5,681 bases of DNA from Chloroflexi bacterium RBG_16_48_8 (GTDB lineage Bacteria; Chloroflexota; Anaerolineae; Anaerolineales; E44-bin32), in NCBI GenBank assembly GCA_001795115.1, contig MGNI01000012.1, positions 334 through 6,014 on the forward strand, given 5' to 3'. The translations under genes were made by a program, and so were the position numbers. Positions 1 through 5,681 of this stretch are shown here, piece after piece. Positions within the stretch are counted from its first letter, which is position 1. The number at the start of each line of letters is the position of its first letter. The notes beneath the pieces were generated by a model that saw nothing but the letters and a program-made list of their open reading frames with translations, was not told the DNA's origin and ran no database searches.

Positions 1-1419
1 GAATTTAAAGTCGCTGGGCTGTTCACAGGCATCCACTACCGCCTGGGCCAGGTCCTTCGCTCCAGCGCCGCCATCTGCCCAATGTGTGCTCTTTATCGCC
101 GCAAACGCCCCTTGCTCCTCAGAGTATTTCCTGACCAACTCCATCTCAGCCTGGGTATCATCCTTAAAGCCATTGACAGCGACAACGACCGGGATGCCGA
201 AGCGCAGGGCATTCCTGATGTGGACACCCAGGTTGGGCAAACCTGCCTCAAGTAGCTTAAGATTCTCTTCCATATAGGCTTTGTCAAGAGGAGCACCTGG
301 AGAGACTTTCGGTCCACCACCGTGCATCTTCAGCGCTCGCACAGTCGCAACCAACACCACCGCGTTGGGGATCAGTCCGGAGTATCGGCACTTGATATCG
401 AAGAACTTCTCCATGCCGATATCGGCTCCAAATCCACTCTCTGTGACAACATACTCCGCCAATTTCAGTGCAATCTGGTCTGCAATGATACTACTATTGC
501 CATGGGCAATATTGGCAAATGGTCCGGCGTGCACGAAAGCTGGCTGTCCCTCTAAAGTCTGCAGCAAGTTAGGCATGAGTGCTTCTTTAAGAAGAACCGT
601 CACTGCACCGGCAACGCCAATCTGTTCCAGGTTAACAGGATTCCCCTTCGTATCCAGACCGATCACGACTCTCCCTACACGTTCTCGAAGGTCCTTCAGA
701 CCGGTGGAAAGAGCGAGGATTGCCATAAGCTCGGAAGCAACAGTAATATCGACACCTGTAGCTCGTGGAAAGATCGGGCTTGGGGATCCATCCGCCAGCT
801 TATCGTCGTTGAAGCCGACTTTAATGCTGCGCATAGTGCGATCACAGACATCAACCACCCTATTCCAAGTGATGGTAGCTGGATCGATATCGATACGGGT
901 CACACCACGTCTTTCCAAACCGTCATCCGATTGTCGGCTCTCATGGTACATGCGGGAATCGATAGCTGCTGCTACAAGATTGTGAGCAACACTAATGGCA
1001 TGGATATCTCCCGTGAGGTGAAGGTTGAAATCCTCCATGGGAATGATCTGACTGTACCCGCCACCAGCCGCGCCACCCTTAATGTTGAAAGTAGGTCCCA
1101 TGCTTGGTTGACGGATGCAAACCATGACGTTTTTCCCAAGATGTGAACCCATGGCTTGGACGAGGCCCATAGATGTTGTGGTTTTTCCCTCGCCTAGTGG
1201 TGTCGGAGTGATCGCGGTTACATCGATATATTTTCCTTGAGGGCGACCTGCTAATTTCTTGAGGACATCGAGGTGAACCTTGGCTTTATATTTACCATGC
1301 AGATCCAGGTCATCCTCTGTGAGACCGATCTTCTCAGCGATTTCAAGGATCGGACGCAAATCAGCTTCTTGAGCGATCTCAATGTCCGAGGGAACGGGTC
1401 TTCGAATTTTAAGTGGCAT
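1..1419 (-). CDS. fhs: Formate--tetrahydrofolate ligase (FTHFS), 3' end cut by window edge
   Basis: This cytoplasmic enzyme makes 10-formyl-tetrahydrofolate from formate, tetrahydrofolate and ATP; it feeds one-carbon pools and, in acetogens, the methyl branch of the Wood-Ljungdahl pathway. I read 473 uninterrupted codons from ATG 1419-1417; the frame is still open at base 1. The N-terminus PSDIEIAQEA, the P-loop TPLGEGKTTT (about residues 73-82), the KGGAAGGGY segment (114-122), HAGPFANIAHG (297-307) and VRALKMHGG (360-368) are family hallmarks. F418 and W447 align with the Moorella residues known to stack on the folate (Phe384 and Trp412 from memory). Against the Moorella protein of about 560 residues, roughly the last 100 are missing. 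A short insertion around residues 160-173 is absent from the Moorella form. The start is supported by AAAGGAG eight bases upstream. It lies 215 bases after the stress-protein gene, so it probably has its own promoter. The identification is very secure; involvement in acetogenesis is not shown. Confidence 0.97.
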   Translation of the reverse strand, partial: MPLKIRRPVPSDIEIAQEADLRPILEIAEKIGLTEDDLDLHGKYKAKVHLDVLKKLAGRPQGKYIDVTAITPTPLGEGKTTTSMGLVQAMGSHLGKNVMVCIRQPSMGPTFNIKGGAAGGGYSQIIPMEDFNLHLTGDIHAISVAHNLVAAAIDSRMYHESRQSDDGLERRGVTRIDIDPATITWNRVVDVCDRTMRSIKVGFNDDKLADGSPSPIFPRATGVDITVASELMAILALSTGLKDLRERVGRVVIGLDTKGNPVNLEQIGVAGAVTVLLKEALMPNLLQTLEGQPAFVHAGPFANIAHGNSSIIADQIALKLAEYVVTESGFGADIGMEKFFDIKCRYSGLIPNAVVLVATVRALKMHGGGPKVSPGAPLDKAYMEENLKLLEAGLPNLGVHIRNALRFGIPVVVAVNGFKDDTQAEMELVRKYSEEQGAFAAIKSTHWADGGAGAKDLAQAVVDACEQPSDFKF

Positions 1420-1427
1420 CTTCTATT

Positions 1428-1434
1428 CTCCTTT
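1428..1434 (-). promoter_or_regulatory. Shine-Dalgarno site of fhs
   Basis: Read on the minus strand this is AAAGGAG, eight bases before the fhs ATG at 1419. It is a near-perfect ribosome binding site and fixes the start, which also matches the usual FTHFS N-terminus. Confidence 0.85.
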
Positions 1435-1556
1435 GATGATTCTTTAATCGGATAGGATAATGAGAATGGCATACCCCCTTAGTTTGCACTGTCTTTCTAA
1501 AAATCACAAGCGACAAACTTCACAATCATCCTTGCCAACTGTACCAATTAATCTCT

Positions 1557-1573
1557 AACGAAATTTGTTCGTT
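1557..1573. repeat. 17-base inverted repeat upstream of fhs
   Basis: The plus strand reads AACGAA, a five-base centre ATTTG, then TTCGTT, a perfect 6-bp inverted repeat. It lies 62 bases after the usp stop and 138 bases before the fhs start. On the plus strand the right arm runs into a T tract (1572-1576), but no plus-strand gene needs a terminator there; on the minus strand no T run follows. It could therefore be an operator-like dyad or a weak hairpin. The stem is short and AT-rich, so chance occurrence is quite possible. Confidence 0.35.
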
Positions 1574-1634
1574 TTTCTGGGACAACATATAAGTCGAAGG
1601 ATTTTATACTTTGGAAAGAAATGAGAGGGATCGC

Positions 1635-2459
1635 TTATAGAACAACCAAGATGGAACGATCGATCTGGAGGATGATTTTTCGTGCCAGGTCATCGAGAAG
1701 GATACCTCTCCACCCTTCCTTACGATGAGCGCCAATAATCACCAAATCGTAATCTCCAGCTTGGGCTTCCTCCAAGATCTCATCGACAACGAAACCATGC
1801 CTGACTTTAGGATGAGGATGAATCAGGGGTTGATTGAGAATTGCTATGTTACGCTCAAGCACTTTGGCTTCTGGCGTTTTCTCCTGCATCAGGTCTTCCG
1901 CATCAGCTCTGAGATGCCTCCCTGAAATGCCTGGACCCGCGCTTATTTGTGACATCACATGAAGGATCGTTATGTCTTCCTCATGCTCAGAAAGATCTGC
2001 ATATCGCACGGCGAATTTTCCTGGCAAGGAAGAATCCTCAACACCACTATCACATAACAGAATTTTCCGAATGGATCTGTAGGGGCCTTTAACGATTAAT
2101 ACGGAGCAAGGTGCTTTTTCCACAACATTAAGGATACTTGGGCTCTTGAGCAATTGCCTTACAGGCTTTCGTTTCGGTTGAATGCCCATAACGATCAATT
2201 CATAACGCCCTTCTTTCGCCTCGTTCACAATTTCATCTGTCAACTGACCCAAGCGCATTTTCGTACGGATATTTGAAACCATTGGTGTTAGAAGTTGGCT
2301 TGCACCTAACAAGGCCGCCTTCCCTTGTTCACGTTCTGATTCCGCTCTAATGACAGTTAAAACCGTTATTAATTGATCTGATAGCCCCGAGAATTGAGCT
2401 CCAAATCGCAGAACATTATTGGAGTTTTCCGAACCATCTGTTGTCAGGAGGACACGCAT
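1635..2459 (-). CDS. Tandem-domain universal stress protein
   Basis: This predicted soluble cytoplasmic protein of 274 residues contains two consecutive UspA-like domains (about 1-125 and 130-274). Each begins with a short hydrophobic strand leading to an acidic residue: RVLLTTDGSE at 2-11 and RKILLCDSG at 131-139. Each has the late pattern of the fold: ELIVMG (87-92) then CSVLIVKG (118-125), and DLVIIGAHRKEGWRG (238-252) then RSILVVL at the C-terminus. The ATP-binding signature of UspA-type proteins (G-x2-G-x9-G-S/T) is degraded in domain 1, where the second glycine is proline, and only partly kept in domain 2, so nucleotide binding is doubtful. ATG 2459-2457 has a TAGGAG site 11 bases upstream, slightly long but usable, and follows the membrane-carrier stop by only 21 bases, so the two are probably co-transcribed. 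Usp proteins next to transporters often act as accessory or sensing partners; that role here is inference. Confidence 0.88.
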   Translation of the reverse strand: MRVLLTTDGSENSNNVLRFGAQFSGLSDQLITVLTVIRAESEREQGKAALLGASQLLTPMVSNIRTKMRLGQLTDEIVNEAKEGRYELIVMGIQPKRKPVRQLLKSPSILNVVEKAPCSVLIVKGPYRSIRKILLCDSGVEDSSLPGKFAVRYADLSEHEEDITILHVMSQISAGPGISGRHLRADAEDLMQEKTPEAKVLERNIAILNQPLIHPHPKVRHGFVVDEILEEAQAGDYDLVIIGAHRKEGWRGILLDDLARKIILQIDRSILVVL

Positions 2460-2470
2460 TGTACAAGGCG

Positions 2471-2476
2471 CTCCTA
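2471..2476 (-). promoter_or_regulatory. Shine-Dalgarno site of the usp gene
   Basis: The minus strand reads TAGGAG here, 11 bases before ATG 2459-2457, within the 21-base gap after the carrier gene. The spacing is a little longer than optimal. A TTG codon lies between the site and the ATG but is only four bases from GGAG, so the ATG is preferred. Confidence 0.6.
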
Positions 2477-2480
2477 CATG

Positions 2481-3674
2481 TTATACAAGCATTAAAAGGA
2501 TCGGTATGATCAAGATAGAAGACATAAATAGGATAAGATTCCTGCTATCCCTCGTAACCCATGCTACAAAGTTTAACATCATGTGCTCAAAACGTCGATA
2601 AATGAAGATAAGGATGACCATTGAAACCAAGCTGATACTGACCATCTCAACAAGGACAATTGTAAAAGCAGTAGGATTGTTAAGTAAAACAGCAGCCAGT
2701 AAAGTATCAATAAACGTGGTAATATTGGCTCCCATAATGTAGGGAATCACGTTCTCCCTGCGGACGAAACCACGTTCGCTGAGGGGTACCAAGATACCAA
2801 GGGAAACGCTTACAGACATCGAAATTAGGGTTATAACTGAACCCATCATAAACATCACCCAAGGACGATAAACAAGACGAGACAGATGCCCTACCTGACT
2901 CTCCTTAATCGTCATTTGGGGCAAACATCGATCAAAGAGTTTAAAGCTCAACAGGATGATACCAAAACCCAGGAAGAACAGGGACCACCGTGGAAGAATT
3001 CCAAGGATAGAAGTGACTATCGGGTCATAGATCCTTTCTACAATTGAAACGAGCTGAGTCCCCGATTGGAGTTGTAATGGTTCCAACATGCGAGTTTGGA
3101 GGATCTCATAACCGAGGACCATCCCGATGAGGTAAGTAACTCCTGTAACCGATAAGGCCAATAATCCCATACTTAAACTAGTCGCTCGATCGCGACCTCG
3201 TAGCACATAAATAAATCCGATGAAGAGCACGATGAAGCCGGCACCTAAACGACTGCCAGTGATCATTGTGAAAGCACCAGATGAATCCATAGCACCCGCG
3301 TCAAAGAAAGCTAATGCGGCAGCAGCAACAGGTGAGCCGCTCATAACCAAATAAGCAAATAACCATCCAAATCCAAGACTGTTCAACGGATTATTAACCG
3401 AAAGCCCTTCACGGATAAAGGGAGAAATAGCTCTGGCACCATCCTTCATTAGCGAGATTGCTAAAATAAATAGGAACAGGCTGCTCATAAAGAGAAGAAT
3501 CCGATCTACACGAATCCGCCTCACCACCAGTTTGAAAAAGCGAATCAGATTAAAGGTGCGCCCTTCACCAACAGCTTTCGATGTCTTCTTCGGAATAGAC
3601 ACAGGGATACCAGACCTATCCACTACAGGAGGGATCCCATCTGGGTTTGGAAAATCAGACAAATTATTCTCCAT
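2481..3674 (-). CDS. Na+/phosphate cotransporter-like integral membrane protein
   Basis: The protein has 397 residues from ATG 3674-3672. A polar N-terminal tail of about 50 residues is followed by roughly eight or nine hydrophobic segments, near 58-78, 100-125, 130-158, 166-190, 219-243, 271-297, 310-332, 336-358 and 379-397. Two related halves resemble the inverted repeats of the Na/Pi cotransporter (NptA-like) family. The first has MSGSPVAAAALAFFDAG (111-127) then TGSRLGAG (139-146); the second has SVSVSLGILVPL (286-297) then YIMGANITTF (312-321), recalling the family's QSSSAT and GANIGTT motifs. The glutamine-serine core is not strictly kept, so substrate and ion coupling are uncertain. 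No PhoU-like C-terminal domain is present. The frame is open to ATG 3746, but that would overlap the binding-protein gene widely. Alternatives are ATG 3692 (GGGAG abuts it) and TTG 3662, which has GGAG six bases upstream. Tight linkage to pstAB-like genes supports anion, probably phosphate, transport. Confidence 0.75.
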   Translation of the reverse strand: MENNLSDFPNPDGIPPVVDRSGIPVSIPKKTSKAVGEGRTFNLIRFFKLVVRRIRVDRILLFMSSLFLFILAISLMKDGARAISPFIREGLSVNNPLNSLGFGWLFAYLVMSGSPVAAAALAFFDAGAMDSSGAFTMITGSRLGAGFIVLFIGFIYVLRGRDRATSLSMGLLALSVTGVTYLIGMVLGYEILQTRMLEPLQLQSGTQLVSIVERIYDPIVTSILGILPRWSLFFLGFGIILLSFKLFDRCLPQMTIKESQVGHLSRLVYRPWVMFMMGSVITLISMSVSVSLGILVPLSERGFVRRENVIPYIMGANITTFIDTLLAAVLLNNPTAFTIVLVEMVSISLVSMVILIFIYRRFEHMMLNFVAWVTRDSRNLILFMSSILIIPILLMLV

Positions 3675-3924
3675 TTTGCTGAAATGATTCATCTCCCAAC
3701 TCAAGATTGAGATTAGGTTCAATTTCCCTCTTCCATAGTTTCTCAATCAGTTCTTGATGGGCTCGCGACCAGCCACCTAGTTCTTCCTCTGAAATCGTTC
3801 CAATCAGGTTTGGAAAAAGATCTGTAGTGATAGCGACTGGTCTTAGTTGATAAAGAATAAAAGTGTTTTGTGCATTCTCACTCAGAAGATAATGGAGAAA
3901 CTCGTTGGCCACCGACCTTTCCAT
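3664..3924 (-). CDS. C-terminal fragment of the Sbp-like binding protein
   Basis: Eighty-six codons start at ATG 3924-3922, which directly abuts the TAA ending the larger fragment, in the same frame. Content: VANEFLHYLLSENAQNTF (about 5-22), LRPV (27-30) and ISEEELGGWSRAHQELIEKLW (43-63). These match the C-terminal helices of sulfate-binding proteins, normally found in one chain after the VDKNV motif. There is no signal peptide, so a separate product would stay in the cytoplasm away from its partner. The TAAATG junction could allow termination-reinitiation, but no good ribosome site precedes it. I regard it as the severed end of one gene, not an independent gene. Its end overlaps the start of the carrier gene by 11 bases. 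Confidence 0.6.
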   Translation of the reverse strand: MERSVANEFLHYLLSENAQNTFILYQLRPVAITTDLFPNLIGTISEEELGGWSRAHQELIEKLWKREIEPNLNLELGDESFQQNGE

Positions 3925-4653
3925 TTATGTGACATTCTTATCCACAATCACAGCGACAGGTTCCGCAATAACTGTACAAGGGGGGATCACGATTGATAAA
4001 GCGACATGACGAGCCAAGGTCAAGCGAGCATCCTGTTCATAAGTCACATAGGCATCTCCAGCACCTAATTCGAATAACATCAAAGATGCCCTTGCTGAGG
4101 GAGCTAATAATATCACGTTATCCCAAATGGCGGCTAATGTATTTGCAGCATCGATCTCGCTTTCGGTATCAGACGCGCTGCAGCCGTACTCCGCCAAGAT
4201 CGCCCACGCCCCAGCCCCGGATGAGCGGGGGTCAGGATGGATGAGCCGTAGACCTGGCATGGCCAAATCTGCAAAATCATTGATCCCCGCTGGATTGCCA
4301 GGACGTGTAACAATAACCATGGGTGTCATGCTTACAACGATGGGCTGATTATTTTCCCGCACCATCTTCCCTAACTTGAGGTAATTCACATGCTGCTCAT
4401 CACTCAAGATAGCCACATCGGCAGGCGCGCCAAGAATGATTTCGCCAGCAAGTGTCAGAGAAGGACCAAATACGCCCTCGATTGTAAGTTCTCTACCATG
4501 CATAGATTCCCAATATTTTTCAAAATCTGGAAAGATGCCCTGTGACAACAACTCGACTTGTGTGCTGTAGGCATATACAATAAGCTTAAGTGGTTTTTTG
4601 GAATGGGACAAGATTGACAAAGACGAGAAAATCAACAAGGCTAATCCAGCCAC
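3925..4653 (-). CDS. N-terminal and central fragment of the Sbp-like binding protein
   Basis: This is the 242-codon open stretch between the two stops, readable from GTG 4653-4651, the first possible start after the TGA. It holds the hydrophobic signal core (about 2-15), the ligand-loop candidate FGPSLTLAGE (62-71), the hinge region SMTPMVIVTRPGNP (108-121), the PDPRSSGAGAW loop (140-150) and EPVAVIVDKN (231-240), ending where the C-terminal helices should begin. Starting at GTG would leave the signal without basic residues before the core, which argues that the real start lies upstream of the TGA. The upstream sequence offers only a weak AGGG three bases before the GTG. Whether this fragment is made or folds on its own is unknown. 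Confidence 0.6.
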   Translation of the reverse strand: MAGLALLIFSSLSILSHSKKPLKLIVYAYSTQVELLSQGIFPDFEKYWESMHGRELTIEGVFGPSLTLAGEIILGAPADVAILSDEQHVNYLKLGKMVRENNQPIVVSMTPMVIVTRPGNPAGINDFADLAMPGLRLIHPDPRSSGAGAWAILAEYGCSASDTESEIDAANTLAAIWDNVILLAPSARASLMLFELGAGDAYVTYEQDARLTLARHVALSIVIPPCTVIAEPVAVIVDKNVT

Positions 4654-4752
4654 TAACCCTAACGTTCAGCTCATCCAGCTGGGCCAGTTCATTCCCTTCG
4701 ACTCTCTTGTCAACATTTTCGTACCTGACATTTCATCAAACCCTATGCATAA

Positions 4753-5511
4753 TCACCCAATGTCACCCGCTAAGTAGGCTTTTGTGCGTTCATCACGAGG
4801 TTCTTTAAAGATCTGTGCTGCAGGTCCACTCTCCACAAGCTCCCCCATCCAAAGGAAGAGAACATAATCAGCCAATCGACGCGCTTGTCTGAGCATATGC
4901 GTAACGATGACGACAGTCATTCTTCTCTTCAAATGGGTCAGCTGTTGCTCTATCCGCTGGGCTGATATCGGATCCAAGGCAGAGGTGGGCTCATCGCAAA
5001 GGTGTATCTCTGGTTCCGCTGCCAGGGCACGCGCCAGACAGAGACGTTGTTGCTGGCCAGTGGAAAGCCTGGATGCTGGCGATCGAATCCGATCCCGTAC
5101 CTCATCCCAAAGACCAGCTTCATGGAGATACCGTTCAACAACCCCGTCTATTGTATGTCGATGGATATGGCGGTGAATCCTTGGACCGTAGGCCACATTA
5201 TCAAAAATAGACATCGGTAGTGGAAAAGGTTTAGGAGCAAGCAGTCCTATTCGTGTACGCACCTCCGTCACATCCACAGCTTGATCGTAGATATCGCAGC
5301 CATCCAGGGTCACACGACCTGTTATACGAACTCGTTCTGTCTCTTCCAGCAAACGATTCAAGCTCTTCAACAAAGTCGATTTTCCACAACCAGAGGGGCC
5401 AATAATCACTGTGATTCCTCTGGAGTAAATATCCGTCGTGACATCTTTCAATGCATGATGAGAACCATACCACACGTTCAAATTCTGAATTTGTATCTTT
5501 GGTTCATCCAT
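4753..5511 (-). CDS. pstB: PstB-like phosphate ABC transporter ATP-binding protein
   Basis: This is a 252-residue cytoplasmic ATPase that would power import through the PstC/PstA membrane pair. Visible motifs: Walker A GPSGCGKST (38-46), signature LSTGQ (139-143, family form LSGGQ), Walker B IHLCDE (159-164), D-loop SALD (167-170) and switch histidine H195 in VTHMLRQA. The PstB-specific segments SIFDNVAYGPRIH (101-113) and MGELVESGPAAQIF (222-235) assign it to PstB rather than CysA or ModC. Unusually, residue 93 is proline in GLLAPKPFPLPMSI, where PstB proteins have the Q-loop glutamine (GMVFQKP). I chose ATG 5511 because GAGGGA lies seven bases upstream; a longer form from ATG 5538 would overlap the permease gene and lacks a comparable site. 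It starts 13 bases after the permease stop. Phosphate is the likely substrate by family, though the adjacent binding protein is of sulfate-binding type. Confidence 0.9.
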   Translation of the reverse strand: MDEPKIQIQNLNVWYGSHHALKDVTTDIYSRGITVIIGPSGCGKSTLLKSLNRLLEETERVRITGRVTLDGCDIYDQAVDVTEVRTRIGLLAPKPFPLPMSIFDNVAYGPRIHRHIHRHTIDGVVERYLHEAGLWDEVRDRIRSPASRLSTGQQQRLCLARALAAEPEIHLCDEPTSALDPISAQRIEQQLTHLKRRMTVVIVTHMLRQARRLADYVLFLWMGELVESGPAAQIFKEPRDERTKAYLAGDIG

Positions 5512-5517
5512 TAAAAG

Positions 5518-5523
5518 TCCCTC
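5518..5523 (-). promoter_or_regulatory. Shine-Dalgarno site deciding the pstB start
   Basis: The minus strand reads GAGGGA here, about seven bases before ATG 5511-5509. It favours this ATG over the in-frame ATG at 5538, which lies inside the end of the permease gene. Confidence 0.7.
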
Positions 5524-5524
5524 A

Positions 5525-5681
5525 CTATCGAATGACATGTTCCATAGATCCTTTGGTGAGAAGACGGGTAATGATACTGATTGTTAGTACGATCAGTGTT
5601 AGGATGAGAGCCGAAGCATAGGCTCGTTCTTGGACAGCCGGGAAGGGAGTCCCCAATTGGAAAAATACTGCTAATGGTAAA
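5525..5681 (-). CDS. pstA: PstA-like phosphate ABC transporter permease, C-terminal end only
   Basis: The last 51 codons of an inner-membrane permease subunit are in the window, ending at TAG 5527-5525; the rest lies beyond the right edge. The segment PLAVFFQLGTPFPAVQERAY, then a hydrophobic helix ASALILTLIVLTISII (about residues 23-38 of the fragment) and the basic end TRLLTKG, matches the C-terminus of PstA, where a periplasmic loop with PF(P/E)..QERAYA precedes the final transmembrane helix. It is followed after 13 bases by the PstB-like gene, the usual pstA-pstB order. PstC would be expected further right. The fragment is short, so PstA rather than PstC rests on the ending and the gene order. 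Confidence 0.82.
   Translation of the reverse strand, partial: LPLAVFFQLGTPFPAVQERAYASALILTLIVLTISIITRLLTKGSMEHVIR

Larger units (their letters stand above)
1420..1634 (-). other. Intergenic region between usp and fhs (leader of fhs)
   Basis: This 215-base gap is the only sizeable non-coding stretch in the window and is more AT-rich than the genes. I see no convincing ORF or RNA gene in it. It holds the fhs ribosome binding site and a 17-base inverted repeat (1557-1573). A sigma-70-like promoter for fhs is expected here, but the best candidates on the minus strand are weak: a TTGTGA hexamer, present twice 16 bases apart around 1508-1528, is followed at suitable spacing only by poor -10 matches. 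No strong rho-independent terminator for the upstream operon is visible: no GC-rich stem followed by a T run on the minus strand. Read-through from usp into fhs therefore remains possible. Confidence 0.5.
3664..4731 (-). pseudogene. Periplasmic substrate-binding protein of the sulfate-binding (Sbp-like) family, interrupted by two in-frame stops
   Basis: A single reading frame of 356 codons runs from ATG 4731-4729 to TAA 3666-3664, broken by TGA at 4668-4666 (codon 22) and TAA at 3927-3925. Ignoring these, it forms a complete extracytoplasmic anion-binding protein: a basic n-region with K and R (residues 1-21), a hydrophobic core LGLVAGLALLIFSSLSIL, then a mature protein with the Sbp landmarks TPMVIVTRPGNP, HPDPRSSGAGAW, AYVTYEQDA and AEPVAVIVDKNV. 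Immediately after the TAA come VANEFLHYLLSENAQ, LRPV and EEELGGWSRAH, the normal continuation of this family. No lipobox cysteine is seen. AGGG lies nine bases before ATG 4731, and the start is 21 bases after the pstB stop, as expected in an operon. Both stops could come from single C-to-T changes (CGA to TGA, CAA to TAA). Other readings are sequencing error or separate polypeptides made by reinitiation. Confidence 0.75.

Noticed and set aside
281..985. Long plus-strand open frame of 234 codons
   Set aside because: It lies wholly antisense to fhs, which is unmistakably conserved along its length. Its translation shows no recognisable domain and no ribosome site was seen, so it is a shadow frame.
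1251..1472. Small minus-strand ORF of 73 codons over the fhs start
   Set aside because: It is an out-of-frame shadow of the first part of fhs and its leader, with no recognisable content.
1557..1576. Plus-strand hairpin plus T run as a rho-independent terminator
   Set aside because: The stem is only six AT-rich pairs and no plus-strand gene ends nearby, so a terminator call is unsupported.
3675..3746. Extended N-terminus for the Na/Pi-like carrier from ATG 3746
   Set aside because: It would overlap the conserved C-terminal coding of the binding protein by over 80 bases and adds no recognisable sequence; starts at 3674 or 3662 fit better.
3664..4731. Alternative genetic code (TGA or TAA read as sense)
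   Set aside because: pstB ends in TGA, while usp and the carrier end in TAA, at the expected ends of their families; tryptophans in the conserved proteins are encoded by TGG. Global recoding is therefore not supported.
5512..5538. Longer PstB start at ATG 5538
   Set aside because: It overlaps the end of the permease gene, while ATG 5511 has a strong GAGGGA site at ideal spacing and gives the usual PstB N-terminus.

Overview
The window is bacterial and every gene I can support is on the minus strand, so transcription runs from high to low coordinates. The compact gene spacing, Shine-Dalgarno sites and single-domain proteins fit a bacterium of roughly balanced base composition. The protein set (a Moorella-like formate--tetrahydrofolate ligase, a Pst-type transporter and a tandem universal stress protein) would suit an uncultured anaerobic lineage such as a Chloroflexota or Firmicutes relative. 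That placement is a guess; nothing in the window fixes the taxon.

In transcription order: (1) 5681-5525, the C-terminal end of a PstA-like phosphate permease subunit, cut by the window edge. (2) 5511-4753, a PstB-like ATPase with nearly all ABC motifs but proline where the Q-loop glutamine should be. (3) 4731-3664, a substrate-binding protein of the sulfate-binding (Sbp/CysP-like) family, interrupted by two in-frame stop codons: TGA in the signal-peptide n-region and TAA near the C-terminal domain. (4) 3674-2481, a polytopic membrane protein resembling Na+/phosphate cotransporters. (5) 2459-1635, a two-domain universal stress protein. Genes 1 to 5 are separated by 13 to 21 bases or overlap slightly, as expected of one operon whose promoter and first genes (probably pstC) lie beyond the right edge. 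(6) A 215-base gap, then 1419-1, formate--tetrahydrofolate ligase (fhs), missing its C-terminal part at the left edge and probably transcribed from its own promoter.

The central theme is anion (probably phosphate) uptake: an ATP-driven Pst-type importer is followed by a Na/Pi-type secondary carrier and a stress protein. The oddest point is that the importer looks damaged or unusual in two independent parts (binding protein split twice, ATPase Q-loop altered) while the downstream carrier is open and intact. It may be a decaying ABC importer, an assembly with errors, or a binding protein made in pieces by reinitiation; the sequence alone cannot separate these. I found no RNA genes, mobile elements, CRISPR arrays or insertion sequences.
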